Assembly (NCBI GenBank): GCA_014529385.2
Contig: CM043942.1
Location: forward strand, 35,011,469-35,075,468
Direction: 5' to 3'
Origin: Adiantum capillus-veneris
Lineage: Eukaryota; Streptophyta; Polypodiopsida; Polypodiales; Pteridaceae
DNA length: 64,000 bases
The position numbers and the translations under genes were made by a program. Below the pieces are notes generated by a model that saw nothing but the letters and a program-made list of their open reading frames with translations, was not told where the DNA came from and did not search any database. This document shows, piece after piece, positions 10,667 to 21,889 of this stretch; positions within the stretch are counted from its first letter, which is position 1; each line of letters starts with the position of its first letter.

Positions 10667-10920
10667 GGTAATCTTCATACTTTCTATTCTATCTATAGTT
10701 TGTGTGTATGACTATCACTCACTTTCCCTTTCCCTGATTTACATTGTAGTTCATTCTATCGGTGAGTATGTGTATATGTCGGGACAAGAAAGTCAGGGAC
10801 GCTATTTTCAAACTAGGAGAGCTAGTAAGGTACACCACAAGACTCCAGTCAACTACACCTTTTTTATGTACACCATAATTTCATCTAGCACTTAGTGTAT
10901 CCTTGTGTGTTTTCTTGCAG

Positions 10921-11612
10921 ATTTGTGAGCTCCAAGGAAATAAAAAATAGATGCTATCCCTGCTGCTCAAACACTTGCAACAAAAACTGTGTGTGCCATT
11001 GAAGATGCATTTCCTCGATCGATCCTTCTTAGTCAAATTCACCTCTTGGTTCATGTGGTGGAGGAGATCGCTATATGTGTAGTAGTGCACTCAGGACGGA
11101 TGTTCTTCTTAGAGAGGTTTTTAAAGACTCTCAAAGATTTTGTGCGGCTACGGTCTCAACAAGAGGCATGTATGGTCGAAGGGTGGATCGTTCAAGAGGC
11201 ATTTCTTTAGGTATCAGAATATTTGGCACAAGTTGATCCTTCAATGCCTCGCATATGGTCAGACAAGCAAGATGCAAGGATGACTTCACACTTGCCACAA
11301 GTGAAAAGGGGAAACTACTTAACATGGATATAAATCTATCCCGAGTGGTCGATAACTTTTGCATTCTCAATGCAAAGAATATGACCAAGTGGGTGGACTT
11401 GTGGACAGTGGCAAAGGCAAGGCGTTTGCAAGAGACGGAAGCATGGAAACAAGCACATGGAGGAAGGAGGGCACCCCCAGTGCCTAGACACCTTGCATGT
11501 CTCCGAGATCTCATTAGTGCAGAGTGCATTCATGGGAGAATGACCGAGGCAAAAGCGCGTGGAGAAGATATCACTAGCAAAGAATGGGAGTATGCACGAG
11601 GCTGCGTACCAA
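10921..11612 (+). pseudogene. CACTA transposase, DUF4218 region
   Basis: After an intron ending TTTCTTGCAG at 10920, one frame reads CAIEDAFPRSILLSQIHLLVHVVEEIAICVVVHSGRMF and ERFLKTLKDFVR (quoted in parts: FPRSILLSQIHLLVH, VHSGRMFFLERFLKTLKD). This is DUF4218, which follows the TNP2 core in plant CACTA transposases. A second block (11255-11612) is basic and contains KWVDLWTVAKARR. The exon ends at GT 11613, with the next exon after TTTTGTAG at 11711. Frame changes are needed within the block. Confidence 0.75.
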
Positions 11613-11711
11613 AGGTAGAGTACTCATATACCTAAACCATATTGTAACGCTATTTCTTGAAATTATATTTGATATGTATTTGATAAATTAATATATTTTT
11701 CTATTTTGTAG

Positions 11712-12460
11712 TGCCTTTCCTTTTAACTCTATGTGGTTAAAGGGTCGTAACTTTCGTACGCACCACATTGACGAGCGTAGAACCACCATGGATTGTGCCA
11801 TCATGGGCAACTTTGACATAGACGATGATGAAGCCAAGTACTGGGGAACTATTGAAAGGATACTAAAGGCTAATTTTAGAACCTTTCATACCTTCATCTT
11901 GGAGTGCAAGTGGTTTGCAAATGTGTCTAGACGACATGAGAATGGCCTCTGCATGGTGGACTCTAGTGTGCATCACACAGGGAGTTATGACAATTTAGAT
12001 TTACCGTGCGATTGTTAGCATGTGAGTGACATGTACCTTTTTTATCCTTATTTGCTTGTAGCGTTAGTTATACTAATGTTACTCACTTTGAGATTCTATT
12101 TTATAGGTCATCGATATCCTAACAATCCACCAACCAAAACTTTGGTTCGTAATTCCCCTTACACCATTTTTTCCACTAATGAAGTGGAGACTATCTTTGA
12201 CCCTCTTCCACCTCCGACTTTGGATGAGGTGGAAATAGAGGAGAGGGAGGTCGATGAATCAAGTCTGGCGGGCAGCAAGTCTTAGCGAGGATGATTGTCA
12301 TGATGATGAAGATGATGAGATGGAGGATGACGAATTCGAAGATGATGAAGGCAATGCATCCACAAACGACAATTCCGTTTCTCTCTTTATTGATTTAGGA
12401 GCCATGGGCTTAGAATTGGATGATGCTTCATGTAGAGATCTTTTGGAAGATGATTCATAA
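11712..12460 (+). pseudogene. CACTA transposase, DUF4216 region and acidic tail
   Basis: The reading WLKGRNFRTHHIDERR and ILECKWFANVSRRHENG matches DUF4216, the last conserved block of plant CACTA transposases. An intron appears between about 12022 (GTGAGT) and 12104 (TTTTATAG). The final exon shows SPYTIFSTNEVETIFDPLP and an acidic tail rich in Asp and Glu (about 12290-12450). The stop is TAA at 12458-12460. Confidence 0.75.
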
Positions 12461-12625
12461 ACATTTTGCAGTTATGAAGTTTTTTGGTCGTGTAATCCAT
12501 TCATCTCTCTCTCCCCCCTCTTCCTCTCTTTAGATTTGAGAATATGCTCAATTATGTTAATCAATTGACAATGATTATTTTAGTTGTAACCAAGTGTAAT
12601 CTTATATGCCCTGTCTCCTTCTCCC

Positions 12626-12683
<58 letters not shown>

Positions 12684-12772
12684 TCTTTTTTAAATTTGAA
12701 AATTATATACAATATTCTTTAATTTTTATTGAGAGGAGGGAAACACCAAAATTTGGAGGGGGGGGGGGGGGA
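12461..12772. other. Transposon 3' flank with CT microsatellite and G run
   Basis: There is no gene here. The stretch includes a TC-rich microsatellite (12628-12685), an AT-rich segment and a G run (about 12757-12771). The last five bases GGGGA (12768-12772) are the left target-site copy of the gypsy element that follows. Confidence 0.7.
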
Positions 12773-12926
12773 TGTAAGACAAGGGAAGCTAGAGCATGAG
12801 AGTCCACCACCCAACCACCCATTATATAGGCAAGCCTCTGGCCCTTTGCCCTTGTTGGACTTTCCGTTCCACACCACCTAGCCCGGCCCTGTCCTTGTCT
12901 AGTCCGGCCTTGCCGGTGTCCTGACA
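12773..12926 (-). repeat. Element A 3' LTR
   Basis: A 154-base LTR beginning TGTAAGACAAGGG and ending GTCCTGACA on the plus strand. A minus-strand purine tract (AAGGGGGGAG) lies just beyond at 12927-12940. It has the same length as the right copy. Confidence 0.95.
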
Positions 12927-12937
12927 TTACTCCCCCC

Positions 12938-13045
12938 TTAAGAAGAGTTTTCGTCCTCAAAAACAAAAGTGGGAATTTTCTTCTTAAAAATACTAATGTT
13001 TTCCCAAGTGGCACCTTCTTCAGGTCGGTCTTTCCACTTGATTAA
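12938..13045 (-). pseudogene. Element A chromodomain, C-terminal piece
   Basis: Read on the minus strand, this gives LIKWKDRPEEGATWENI and then FVFEDENSS before TAA (12938-12940), the second half of a chromodomain as found at the end of chromovirus integrases. Such domains guide integration by binding chromatin. The first half lies at 31921-31998, separated by element C. Confidence 0.88.
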
Positions 13046-15123
13046 TGTGAGGTCCCCACCCCACCGTATCAAACGACAGATCTGATGGTGAACCTGGTGG
13101 CCACTAGATCTATAGCAGAAGCAAACAAAGTGGATCAGGGTTCAACTAGCGAACGATCTTTCATCACAAAGTGAATCGAGTTTGAGCCTACTAGCAATGA
13201 GATCTAATTCCACCTCGTAGGGGAAGCGTAGTTAACCTATCTAGCGGTCCTAAGACCCACCTTCCAAGAGGAGAGAAATCCCGAGTGCCTTTTTCCCCAT
13301 GTTTCAGAGGCACGTACACTTGAGACTTCGCTGCTCTAGGGGCAATGAGTATTACCAGTGTCGATTTAAGCACTATGGGGACAAAGAGTTCCCGACCAAT
13401 CGGGACCACCCTTCTCATAGGCATTGGCAACCTGAGCCAAACCCCTACTTTCCACCCCCACACTCACACTTTCTTGTGTGTCCTAATTACTACCACAATG
13501 GTTGTTTAACATATAAGTTTCTTGATTAGGTTCCGATTCACAAGGTTCATTAAGACAGCCCTTCAATCAGTATTGCAAAGCGGCACCAAAACAGTAACTC
13601 TAGTAAAAATTATACTCAAACTTATTCATTAAAATTCCAATGTTCTGGAGGTACAACATCCCCCCTCCAGGGAGAGTTTACTCCTCCCGTTGTCGCCTAA
13701 CTGTCCATACAACTAGGTATGTCCACCGCATAGAAAGCACGACATGGACATTCCCACCGCTTAACTAGCAGACGTGGGTTCCCACCGCTTAACCAACAGA
13801 CGTGGATATCCACCACTTAACCAACAAACGTGGATTCAAGAGCCCTTAAATAGGAACTCTGCCCCCTGTGAGATCAGGAGGGGGATCAGGACTAGTTCAA
13901 CATTGGAAATAATATGAACATGCCGAGCTTAATTTTCCCTAGCAGACATTCTTTCCTATTGTAAACAGTGTATCCATCAACCATTTCTTCCAACTTAACT
14001 TTAATATACAATTGAATTCAAATGCCGAGGTTTCCGTCGGATTTCTCCAACATGTTTGGGGATATGTTCCTTCCTAGCTAAACGTGTGCAATATTAAATT
14101 AAACAACTTGAATAAAATTGTGACCTACCTCTTCCATTTCTTTGTCAATTGCCCGTGAGATGACTGGTGCTCGTTCGTCCATGGGAGATTTTCCTTTCCC
14201 ATTCACATTGCTCGTTCCCGCCTCGCGGTCGTGGGCACCACCGAAGCGAGTTCTCTTAACAGGGGCCATTTTATACTCACTACTTTAAATGATAAACTTG
14301 AAGAAAAGAGCTAAAGTCCGAGAGCATCATAACAATACAAATGATAGATTAGAATCATCGAACAATCCCCCTTATGCAAGAGGGTTAGATTTTTCCTTCG
14401 AGATCTAGTAATTTTATGGGTAATACTTTACTTGTCCTATGGGAACCGGCTCTAAAGTTAATCACTTGGTTTAGATGATTAAGAATTTCAGAATTTTACT
14501 AATTAAATTACAAGAGAGATGAATTAAGCAAGCTCAGCCAGTTTCCTAATGCAATTAGAAAGATGCAGAGTTACCGCATGCATAGGTGATAGAAAATTCT
14601 CTTCTTAGTGACCTAATGATGGATTAATTTTTCCTTAATCACATCTTAATGTGTGAGAAAATTGAATCTAACTTAATTATAACACTATTAAGTGGTAATC
14701 TACATTATTACCGACTCTGCTGACAATTAATTACTATGATGCCTAGAGAGAGAAACCTCTCCTAATCATGTATTAATCATTGATTAAGAGTGATGAATGG
14801 CTGCATAAATTAGTTGATTGTATGATGATGATATAATGGAGTATAGCTATGGAAATTTAGAGAGCAGCTATCGGGAATTATAGCTAGGATTAAGCATAGT
14901 AGACGAGGAATTAAGAGAATGATGAAGAAAATTACAGAAGAGCATAACTGAAATCATGATTACCGTGATTAGGGGCTGAAAATCCATTTTCTGATCCAAA
15001 TGAGTTCTCAAGACAAGAATTCGGCAGCACTTCCCTCCTTTGGTTCTCCTCCAAAAACTGTGTGTGCCGGCAGCACCTTCCCTAGGTGTGTGTGTGTGTG
15101 TGTGTGTACTGGGTGTGTGTGAG

Positions 15124-15175
<52 letters not shown>

Positions 15176-15881
15176 CACACCTTTAAATAGGCCTCCCCCA
15201 AGCTGAAAATCGACTAGCCTTGCTATTTGCATCTGAGTGAGCTCTCACATCATGCATGATAAGTCTAGTTTCCTGCCTACCAAGTGTCCAGTTAACTAGT
15301 CTAACTGGCTCTCACACTCACTCTCAAGTGTCCAAGTGCCTACCAAGTGTCCAGTTAACTAGTCTAACTGGCTCTCACACTCACTCTCAAGCTTGGAAAC
15401 TCTCCCACAACTCCCACAAGACAAGAGGGCGCCCCCTACCTGCTAAAGGAGGCTCTGAGTGGTCTTGGACCTGTTCCCACACAGCCTCGAGCCCTGGTGC
15501 CTCCCCGCTCAATTTTTGGAAAAATTGATTTTAGGCTAAAATGGGTCATACGAGTCGGATTTTAATGCCGTAAATTGCTATACTGAGCTCTAACTAAGGC
15601 GTACTGGCCCGAGTACCTGCCATATTTAGCACCCCCCCGGGTCCGAAAATGCATTTTTTCAAATTCGGGGTACGGGTGCAGTTTTTCAAGACGGTCAAAA
15701 CTAAACGAGTCAGGTAACCAAAAACTTACTATTTTTGGAAATTTTTCACAAAAATTATTTTAATTCACATTTCGAAGCTTTAAAGCATTCTAAACATCAC
15801 GGCACTGACAGAATTCGGAAAACTGCTAAAAAACATCATGGTACAATGGTGCTCTTTTAGCTCGGGGTCGGAGACCTTACA
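13046..15881 (-). repeat. Element C 3' LTR (2,836 bp)
   Basis: The left LTR carries a 28-base minisatellite (about 13742-13835, unit ACGTGG..CCCACCGCTTAACC), a GT microsatellite (15086-15173) and a tandem duplication of about 68 bases at 15266-15390 not present in the right LTR. It is otherwise highly similar to 29071-31915. Confidence 0.94.
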
Positions 15882-16239
15882 TCCTCCGAAACGTGAAAAA
15901 TTTGAGATGTCCTCATCTCAAGAATACATCTGGGTAAATTTTATGCTAACTACTTAGGTACATATATCCTTTGTCTAAAGTATGTCTTTAGCTAACTTTG
16001 ATGAGATCCTGGTGCTTGAATTATTGCTCACTAGGATTAGCAGTTGCAGCATACAGAGTTGTTCTCTCATCAGCTTCGTCACTCACAGTTGGTTATCTCA
16101 CTGCGGCATTAGCGAAAGCTCCGCTTCCTTGTCCTATGTTTCCTCTTCCTCGGCCTCCTCTTCCGTTTGGTTGACCTTGCCCGTTGACGTTCAGAGGTAC
16201 ATTATTAGCACCGGATGTTTGGGAAATCCTTTTTGGACA
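15882..16239. other. Element C 3' internal region
   Basis: This lies between the gag stop and the left LTR. The minus strand first continues the gag frame after a TGA inside the zinc knuckle, with Gly/Arg/Asn-rich residues (about 16130-16230). No pol sequence is seen. A minus-strand GGAGGA abutting the LTR is the likely polypurine tract. Confidence 0.6.
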
Positions 16240-16719
16240 TCAGCTTTTGTAATGTCCATACTCCTGGCACTCAAAGCATCTTATATTGGGAAACTCGGTA
16301 GCTGCCGTAGTAGCTACTACCGGATGATGGTCGTATGCAGGGTTGATTAGCCTGTTACTCCAGTTATCTGTCCTGGCCCTCTTTGACAAATAGTATTGAC
16401 TATCTTGGGTAGTCCTTTGAATCTCTTTAGCTAACGGTTTCGCCCTTAGCAAGGCATCTTGCAGAGTTGCTGGCCTGAGAGCTTCTAGTCGGTTATTCAA
16501 GGGGTCGATTAACCCTTGGCAGAACCTTGCTACCTGTTGTTCCAGCGTCATCTTAGGAGCATATCTACGAAGAGTGACGAACGTTGAGTAGTATTCTTCG
16601 ACGGAAGAAGTCAGCTGTCGAAGTGAGAAAAACTCATTCATCTTCAAGGTTTTATAGGCGGGTGGTAAATATCGCTCCATCACAGCAGCCTTGATGTCTT
16701 CCCATGACTGGGACGATCC
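16240..16719 (-). pseudogene. Element C gag, C-terminal half with zinc knuckle
   Basis: On the minus strand: SSQSWEDIKAAVMERYLPP, FFSLRQLTSSVEEYYSTFVT and RFCQGLIDPLNNRLEA, the retrotransposon gag (capsid) fold of Ty3/gypsy elements. It ends with CFECQEYGHYKS and a stop, where the last Cys of the CCHC knuckle lies just past the TGA. The ATG at 16681-16683 is inside the domain. The upstream half is at 28361-28541, displaced by element E. Gag would form the particle that packages element RNA. Confidence 0.88.
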
Positions 16720-16724
16720 CTTGA

Positions 16725-17099
16725 TGTCATAATAATCAATATCTAATTCTCCTAAATGATTTTCTCATGTTAAACTGATCATTTAATATGGGGAAGTGCC
16801 AGGGGAGGAAAAGCTAGAATATTGGTTAAGCTAGCAGACCGGCCACAGTAGGGATCCAAAGGAGGGAAAATAGGGATCCAAAGGGGGGGCCATCTGCAAA
16901 AGAGCCATGTGAAACAATGGGCTAAAAAGACCCTAAGGTCAGCCCATTAAGACTTCCAAAATGCTAAGGTTCCAAAATTCAAAGGTTGTGTCCAAAGGTA
17001 AACCTTAAGGGAATTGGATGCTTTGTGTGTGTACAAAAAAGTCTTTGCAATCCCTACTTGGGAGGGGGCGAGCCTTGCATGTAGGGGATGAGAGAGAAG

Positions 17100-17139
<40 letters not shown>

Positions 17140-17882
17140 GCTCCCTTTACACAAAGGAAATGAGGGACACATGCCAGCTTCCTAGGCCAGATGCCCACAA
17201 GGTGTACCCAATTCCTATTGGATGGCCTTGGAGGTGGACCAAAGAGAATTAGGCTAGAGTAAATCTAGTTTAATTAATTTAAAAAAAAAGTTAATAAAAG
17301 AACCAATGAAAATTAAGTCCTCTAGAAGACTGTTGGACAGTCTCCCAAGGGGTCCAATGAGCATTCAGCAGCCCAATGGCTTTCCTGATTCCTCTTGGCC
17401 AAGACGCAAAGGGGTCCAATGAGAGTTTAGTTGAATTATTAAATTACCTAAAGCTCTCACAAAATGGGAAAGGGGGACACATGTCAGAAGGCTATCACTT
17501 ATGCTGCTTAATTGTCATTGGCTAAGCCTGGTGAGGTCCAATGGGAGGATAGCAAGAGCAATTAGCAAGAGGGCTCGCCCAAGAGAGAGAGGGGGCTGAT
17601 TTTTGCAAGGCATTATCACACACACACTCACACAATCTCATGTGTGAAGAAAAGAAGACTATCTCTTCCCAAGCTTTAATGGAGAGCTCATCACCTACTC
17701 CAAGCTTGTGAGATAGAAGCTTACATTGACACACTCTTGGCATGTGGATGCAAATCCAACCAAGAGCCAAGCTTAAATGCATGCTCATCTCCTCTACCAT
17801 GCTAATTACTAAGCTAAGCTATGCTAATATGAGTGATTATGTGAGGAGATGTACATCTTTCTTGTAAGATACTCCTTTCTTG
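16725..17882 (+). repeat. Element E 5' LTR, 3'-truncated
   Basis: It matches 26778 to about 27912 of the right LTR, including a longer (CA)n run (17100-17138, versus 27156-27171 on the right). It stops at CTTGTAAGATACTCC, where copia F begins. About 450 bases of LTR present on the right are absent here. Confidence 0.93.
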
Positions 17883-20800
17883 TAAGTAGCATTCAAATCA
17901 GCCTTAAATTCAGCAATATGTCTCTCATTTGGTCCAGTGATCAGAAAATCATCAACATAAAGAACCACGATGAGAAATACATCACCCTCACGCTTTACAT
18001 ACAATGTGCTTTCTGTTGGACTGTTACGAAAGCCTTGTTTGACCAAATGAGTGTCAGCTTTCTCATACCAAGCACGAGGAGAGTGCTTCAACCCATACAA
18101 AGCCTTGTTACATTTGCACACTTTGTCCTCTTGTCCTTTTATGACAAAACCGCTAGGCTGCGTTACATAAACTTCCTCAAATATGTCACCATTCAAGAAA
18201 TCAGTAACAATGTCTGATTGATGTACATCCCAACCAAAATGAGCTGCCAATGCACATAGAAAACGTACAGTAGTCATATGACAAGTGGGAGCAAAAGTCT
18301 CTTCGTAATCTATGCCTTTTTGCTGTGCATAACCCTTTGCAACAAGTCTAGCCTTATGGCGATCGATCTCACCATCCAGTTTGCATTTCAACTTGTAAAC
18401 CCACTTCGTACCAATGGCCTTTTTGCCAGGAGGCAAATCACATAAAGTCCATGTGTCATTTTCTATAAGTGCATCATATTCTGATTGCATGGCAGCCATC
18501 CAATTTTCTGAATTCTGTGCTTCATCAAAAGTCAGAGGTTCCTCAACATCATGTAAACTAGACACAGCCAAAGCATAACAATCTGATGCATAATATGGAT
18601 GGCGAGAGCCTGAACGAGTACGACTAGACAAAGGTGCATCCAATTTACTGTCACGCAAAGTGTGTACTAGCCATTTTGGCATACCTCTAGCTTGCTCATT
18701 TTCAGCCCTTTCCTCATCAATTACATCATGTACATTTGCATCAATAATAGGCTGATCTAAAACATTTTCAGAAACCCCCATAAGCTGTACATTTGCCTCA
18801 TTGGAACTTACATTCGTATTTCCACCACTGAAAAGAGGCAACAAAGTGTCATATATGTCCTGTGAGCTTACATTACTGTCTCTAGTACATGACAGCAAGG
18901 GCTGAACAGAATCTTCCACAAACACTACATCCCAAGAAACCAGAATACGTTTTGTTTGCGGATGATACAACCTGTAACCTTTGCTTTCAGCACTATAACC
19001 AACAAAAATACATTTGACAGCCTTATCGTCCAATTTTCTGCGCTGGACTTGTGGCACCAAAGCATATGCCAAACAGCCAAAAACATGCATGTGCTCAATA
19101 GAAGGCTTTCTATCATGCCATGATTCATATGGAGTAATAGATTGCAAAGCTTTCGTAGGACACCTGTTTAGTACATAAGTGGCACACATGATGGCCTCAA
19201 GCCAAAAAGAATGCGGTAAAGCTTGACTTTTGACCATACATCGTGCCATTTCCGTCAGTGACCTGTTTTTCCTCTCAGCAACACCATTTTGCTGAGGCGT
19301 ATAAGGCACTGTACATTGGTATTTTATCCCACGACTAGCCAGAAATGCATTAAATTCATGAGACATATACTCCCCCCCTCGATCGGAACGGAGGGTGCCC
19401 ATAGTACATTTCGAGACATTTTCAGCCATAGCCAGAAATTGTTTAAAGCACATAAAAACTTCGGACTTTGCTTTAAGCGGAAATACCTATGCATGCCTGG
19501 AGTAGTCATCAATGAAAGTCACGAAGTACAGGTAATTGCCCAAGGACGGAGTTTGAATGGGCCCACAAACATCACTATGCAAAAGCTGCAACCTGCACGT
19601 GGCCCGAATTGAACCATCCTTTGGAAACTTAGAACGCTGCATCTTACCCAAAATACAGCCTTCACAAACATGTTTGATAGGTGCTTCAAGAGGCGGCAAA
19701 GAAGCAACCATATCAGATTTCTGCAACTGGCAAAATTCAGATGACCAAAACGTACATGCCAAAGTTTTGCATCTGAAATAGCCCTTGAATCTGCAACAGC
19801 ATTTGCAAAATTTTGTCCACACTTGTCATACAAAGTGAGCTTATACAGCCCACGACACAAAAGTCCAGATGCAACAATTTCATCACCAAAACTGAGATCA
19901 TGAACTATACATCTGTCATCCACAAATTTGACTACAAGTCCAAGTCTAGCAAGTGCGGATACAGACAAGAGATTCTTCTTGATCCCGGGTACATAAAGTG
20001 CATCAACAAGTGTGAAGGAACTGCCATTAGCAGCAGTGAGCACAATCTTTCCAACTCCCTAAACTGGATAAGAGGCGTTGTTGGCACAAGTGACTGAATT
20101 CCCATGAGGGACAGACTCGAGAGAGGTAAACAATTCACGATGTGAGGTAATGTGCTTTGTAGCACCACTGTCGAAACACCACACATGTGAATCTGCAGCA
20201 ACTGACAAGCATGCATCATGGACAGTAGGATTATAAGTGCACTCTGCGCTAAAAGCCCATTCTGCATCAACATCAGCAACACAGTCTCCTTTCACAGAAG
20301 ACTCAACAATGGCTGCATTTGTAGTGGAACCAGAATTTGGAGTGGAACCACCCTCTTTGTTCTTAGCCTCTTTGGCCTTCAACTTAGGACACGACTTGAT
20401 CAAGTGATCATTGGCTTTACAAAAATGGCAACGCATCTTCTTTTTGCCCTTATCACCAGAATTACCAGACGAAGTACTGCTAGCAGAAGCATTAGGAACA
20501 TAATTTTTGCCACTCGCAGCAGAACCATAAGAAGTGGCTGCATTGCTGTTACCACCCTTTCTTTGAGAAGCAATAAAAGCCTGTTCAACTGCATGCTGCC
20601 TAGTCCTTTTTTTTCTGGAAAGTGACTCTTGCAACAACAATGTGCATAATGCATCAAAATTGACAACTTCAGGATTTCTTTGGGTCATCAGTCTCCAAGT
20701 ACTAGCAAAAGTCTGGTAGGAATCTGGTAAGGCATCAAGAACAGTCTGCACAAGGGAACTGTCTCAAATGACTTTACCTGCAGAAATAAGCTGCTCATTG

Positions 20801-21278
20801 ATATCCTTGACACTAGCAAGGAAAGTGTCCATATCATCTTCCTCATGCATAATCTTCGACTCCAGCTCTTTACGTAGCAAAGCAATTTTAGCCTCACTGC
20901 GGCTTGCATAAAGACCTGCTAAAATATCCCAAGCCTGTTTTGCAGATTTTGCTGAACAGATGTGAGGAACAATGGTGCGCTTCACAGACAATGCAATCAA
21001 TGCATGAGCCTGCGCATCCTTAACATCCCAACGAGCTTGTTCTGCCGTAGGCAAAACAACTCTCACAGCTGCAATCCTTGCAGAAGACCTGCAACATCCT
21101 CAACATCGCCTACATCCTCAGAACCAGGACGTACATCAATGCCCTGCACAATGTTCCAGACACCTTTTGAGACAAGAACATGTTGCATCATATAAGACCA
21201 CATAGGGTAGTTGTCCCCATCCAACCTGTCCTCAACAAAAAACATCTTGAACACATCTGTGTTGTTGTTGTCAGCCAT
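17883..21278 (-). pseudogene. Element F gag-pol (multiple lesions, truncated in RT)
   Basis: ATG at 21278 (minus) starts gag MADNNNTDVFKMF. The CCHC knuckle CHFCKANDHLIKSCP, protease FDSGATKHIT, integrase zinc part, core (LRSDRGGEYMSHEF, PQQNGVAERKNRS) and reverse transcriptase (KWVYKLKCKLDGEIDRHKAR, LYVDDFLITG) follow. Lesions visible by comparison with H are a frameshift near 21085, TCA-to-TGA near 20765, CAG-to-TAG near 20060, a frameshift near 19740 and TGG-to-TAG near 19488. The last open block (19453 down to 17837) runs past the element, so its final dozen residues come from the E LTR. Confidence 0.92.
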
Positions 21279-21626
21279 GGTAAATGCTACACCTGATGTG
21301 AAAACTGCCCGAAAATAGGAGAAACGGAGCGGGAACAACCTGTGCTATATAGTACAAACCGTAGAAGACTATAAGGCACCTGTTATGCAAAAATTGGCAC
21401 TGACAAAAATTCTGCACAAAATGACGAAATAGCCTGTGCAGTACTGCCTGTAGTGGAAACGGAGGCCGAAATGAGCCCAAATCAAAATTCTGAGCAGACC
21501 GGGCTCTTCGAGCTCGCCCAAATTATTGGTTGACCTGCGAACGCTCGCCAAAGCTCACTGAAATCGGAGAAAGTGAACAGGCGTGTGCTGGAGCAGCTGG
21601 CGACTAAGCCCGCGAGGACGTGACCT
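21279..21626 (-). other. Element F leader
   Basis: Non-coding 5' leader between the primer-binding site and the gag ATG (21278). It is similar in sequence to the H leader at 47692-48039. Confidence 0.75.
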
Positions 21627-21638
21627 GCTCTGATACCA
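21627..21638 (-). other. Element F primer-binding site (tRNA-iMet)
   Basis: TGGTATCAGAGC on the minus strand, two bases inside the LTR. Confidence 0.92.
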
Positions 21639-21640
21639 AT

Positions 21641-21871
21641 TGTTGGAATTAGGGTTGTAGAGAAACACACACAGCTTGGAGAAGACGAAAGAAGCTCAAG
21701 GCACACAATAGGGAGTGTATTACTTAGTGTGCAATGGAAAAAAAAATAGATAGCCCTAGAGTGATGGGCGTATATACAATGCACGGGGGAAAAAACTTCC
21801 TAAAGAGGGAAAAAATGCCCCGGCGGTCCCAGTGTGTTCACACACATCACTACTACATGTATATTGTAACA
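21641..21871 (-). repeat. Element F 5' LTR
   Basis: 231 bases, starting TGTTGGAATTAGGG and ending TATTGTAACA, closely matching the H LTRs in reverse orientation (47451-47677). No second LTR is present. Confidence 0.92.
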
Positions 21872-21889
21872 CCCGCCACCTCGGTGGAG

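Larger units (their letters stand above)
8543..12460 (+). mobile_element. CACTA (En/Spm-type) DNA transposon, transposase region
   Basis: The transposase gene of a CACTA element is present in order: Transpos_assoc zinc domain, TNP2 core, DUF4218 and DUF4216, then an acidic tail. GT...AG introns lie between exons, so this is a genomic DNA transposon copy and not a processed one. Many stops and frameshifts show decay. The right part of the element was probably displaced to 43057-43286 by insertion of the 30-kb nest at 12773. Terminal CACTA repeats were not securely found. Confidence 0.85.
17883..21871 (-). mobile_element. Element F: copia retrotransposon, 3'-truncated, in E's 5' region
   Basis: A minus-strand copia element of the same family as H (47451-60002). 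It keeps its 5' LTR (21641-21871), leader, gag, protease, integrase and part of reverse transcriptase. It stops within reverse transcriptase at about 17883, so the rest of RT, RNase H and the 3' LTR are gone. No target duplication survives on the left. The simplest reading is insertion near the 3' end of E's left LTR or leader, followed by one deletion that removed both the end of that LTR and the 3' half of F. Confidence 0.9.

Noticed and set aside
13742-13835. Short regular repeats resembling an array
   Set aside because: A 28-base minisatellite within the C LTR, also present in the partner LTR.
17837-17882. C-terminal extension of the F polyprotein
   Set aside because: The last residues are read from the E LTR across a deletion junction.
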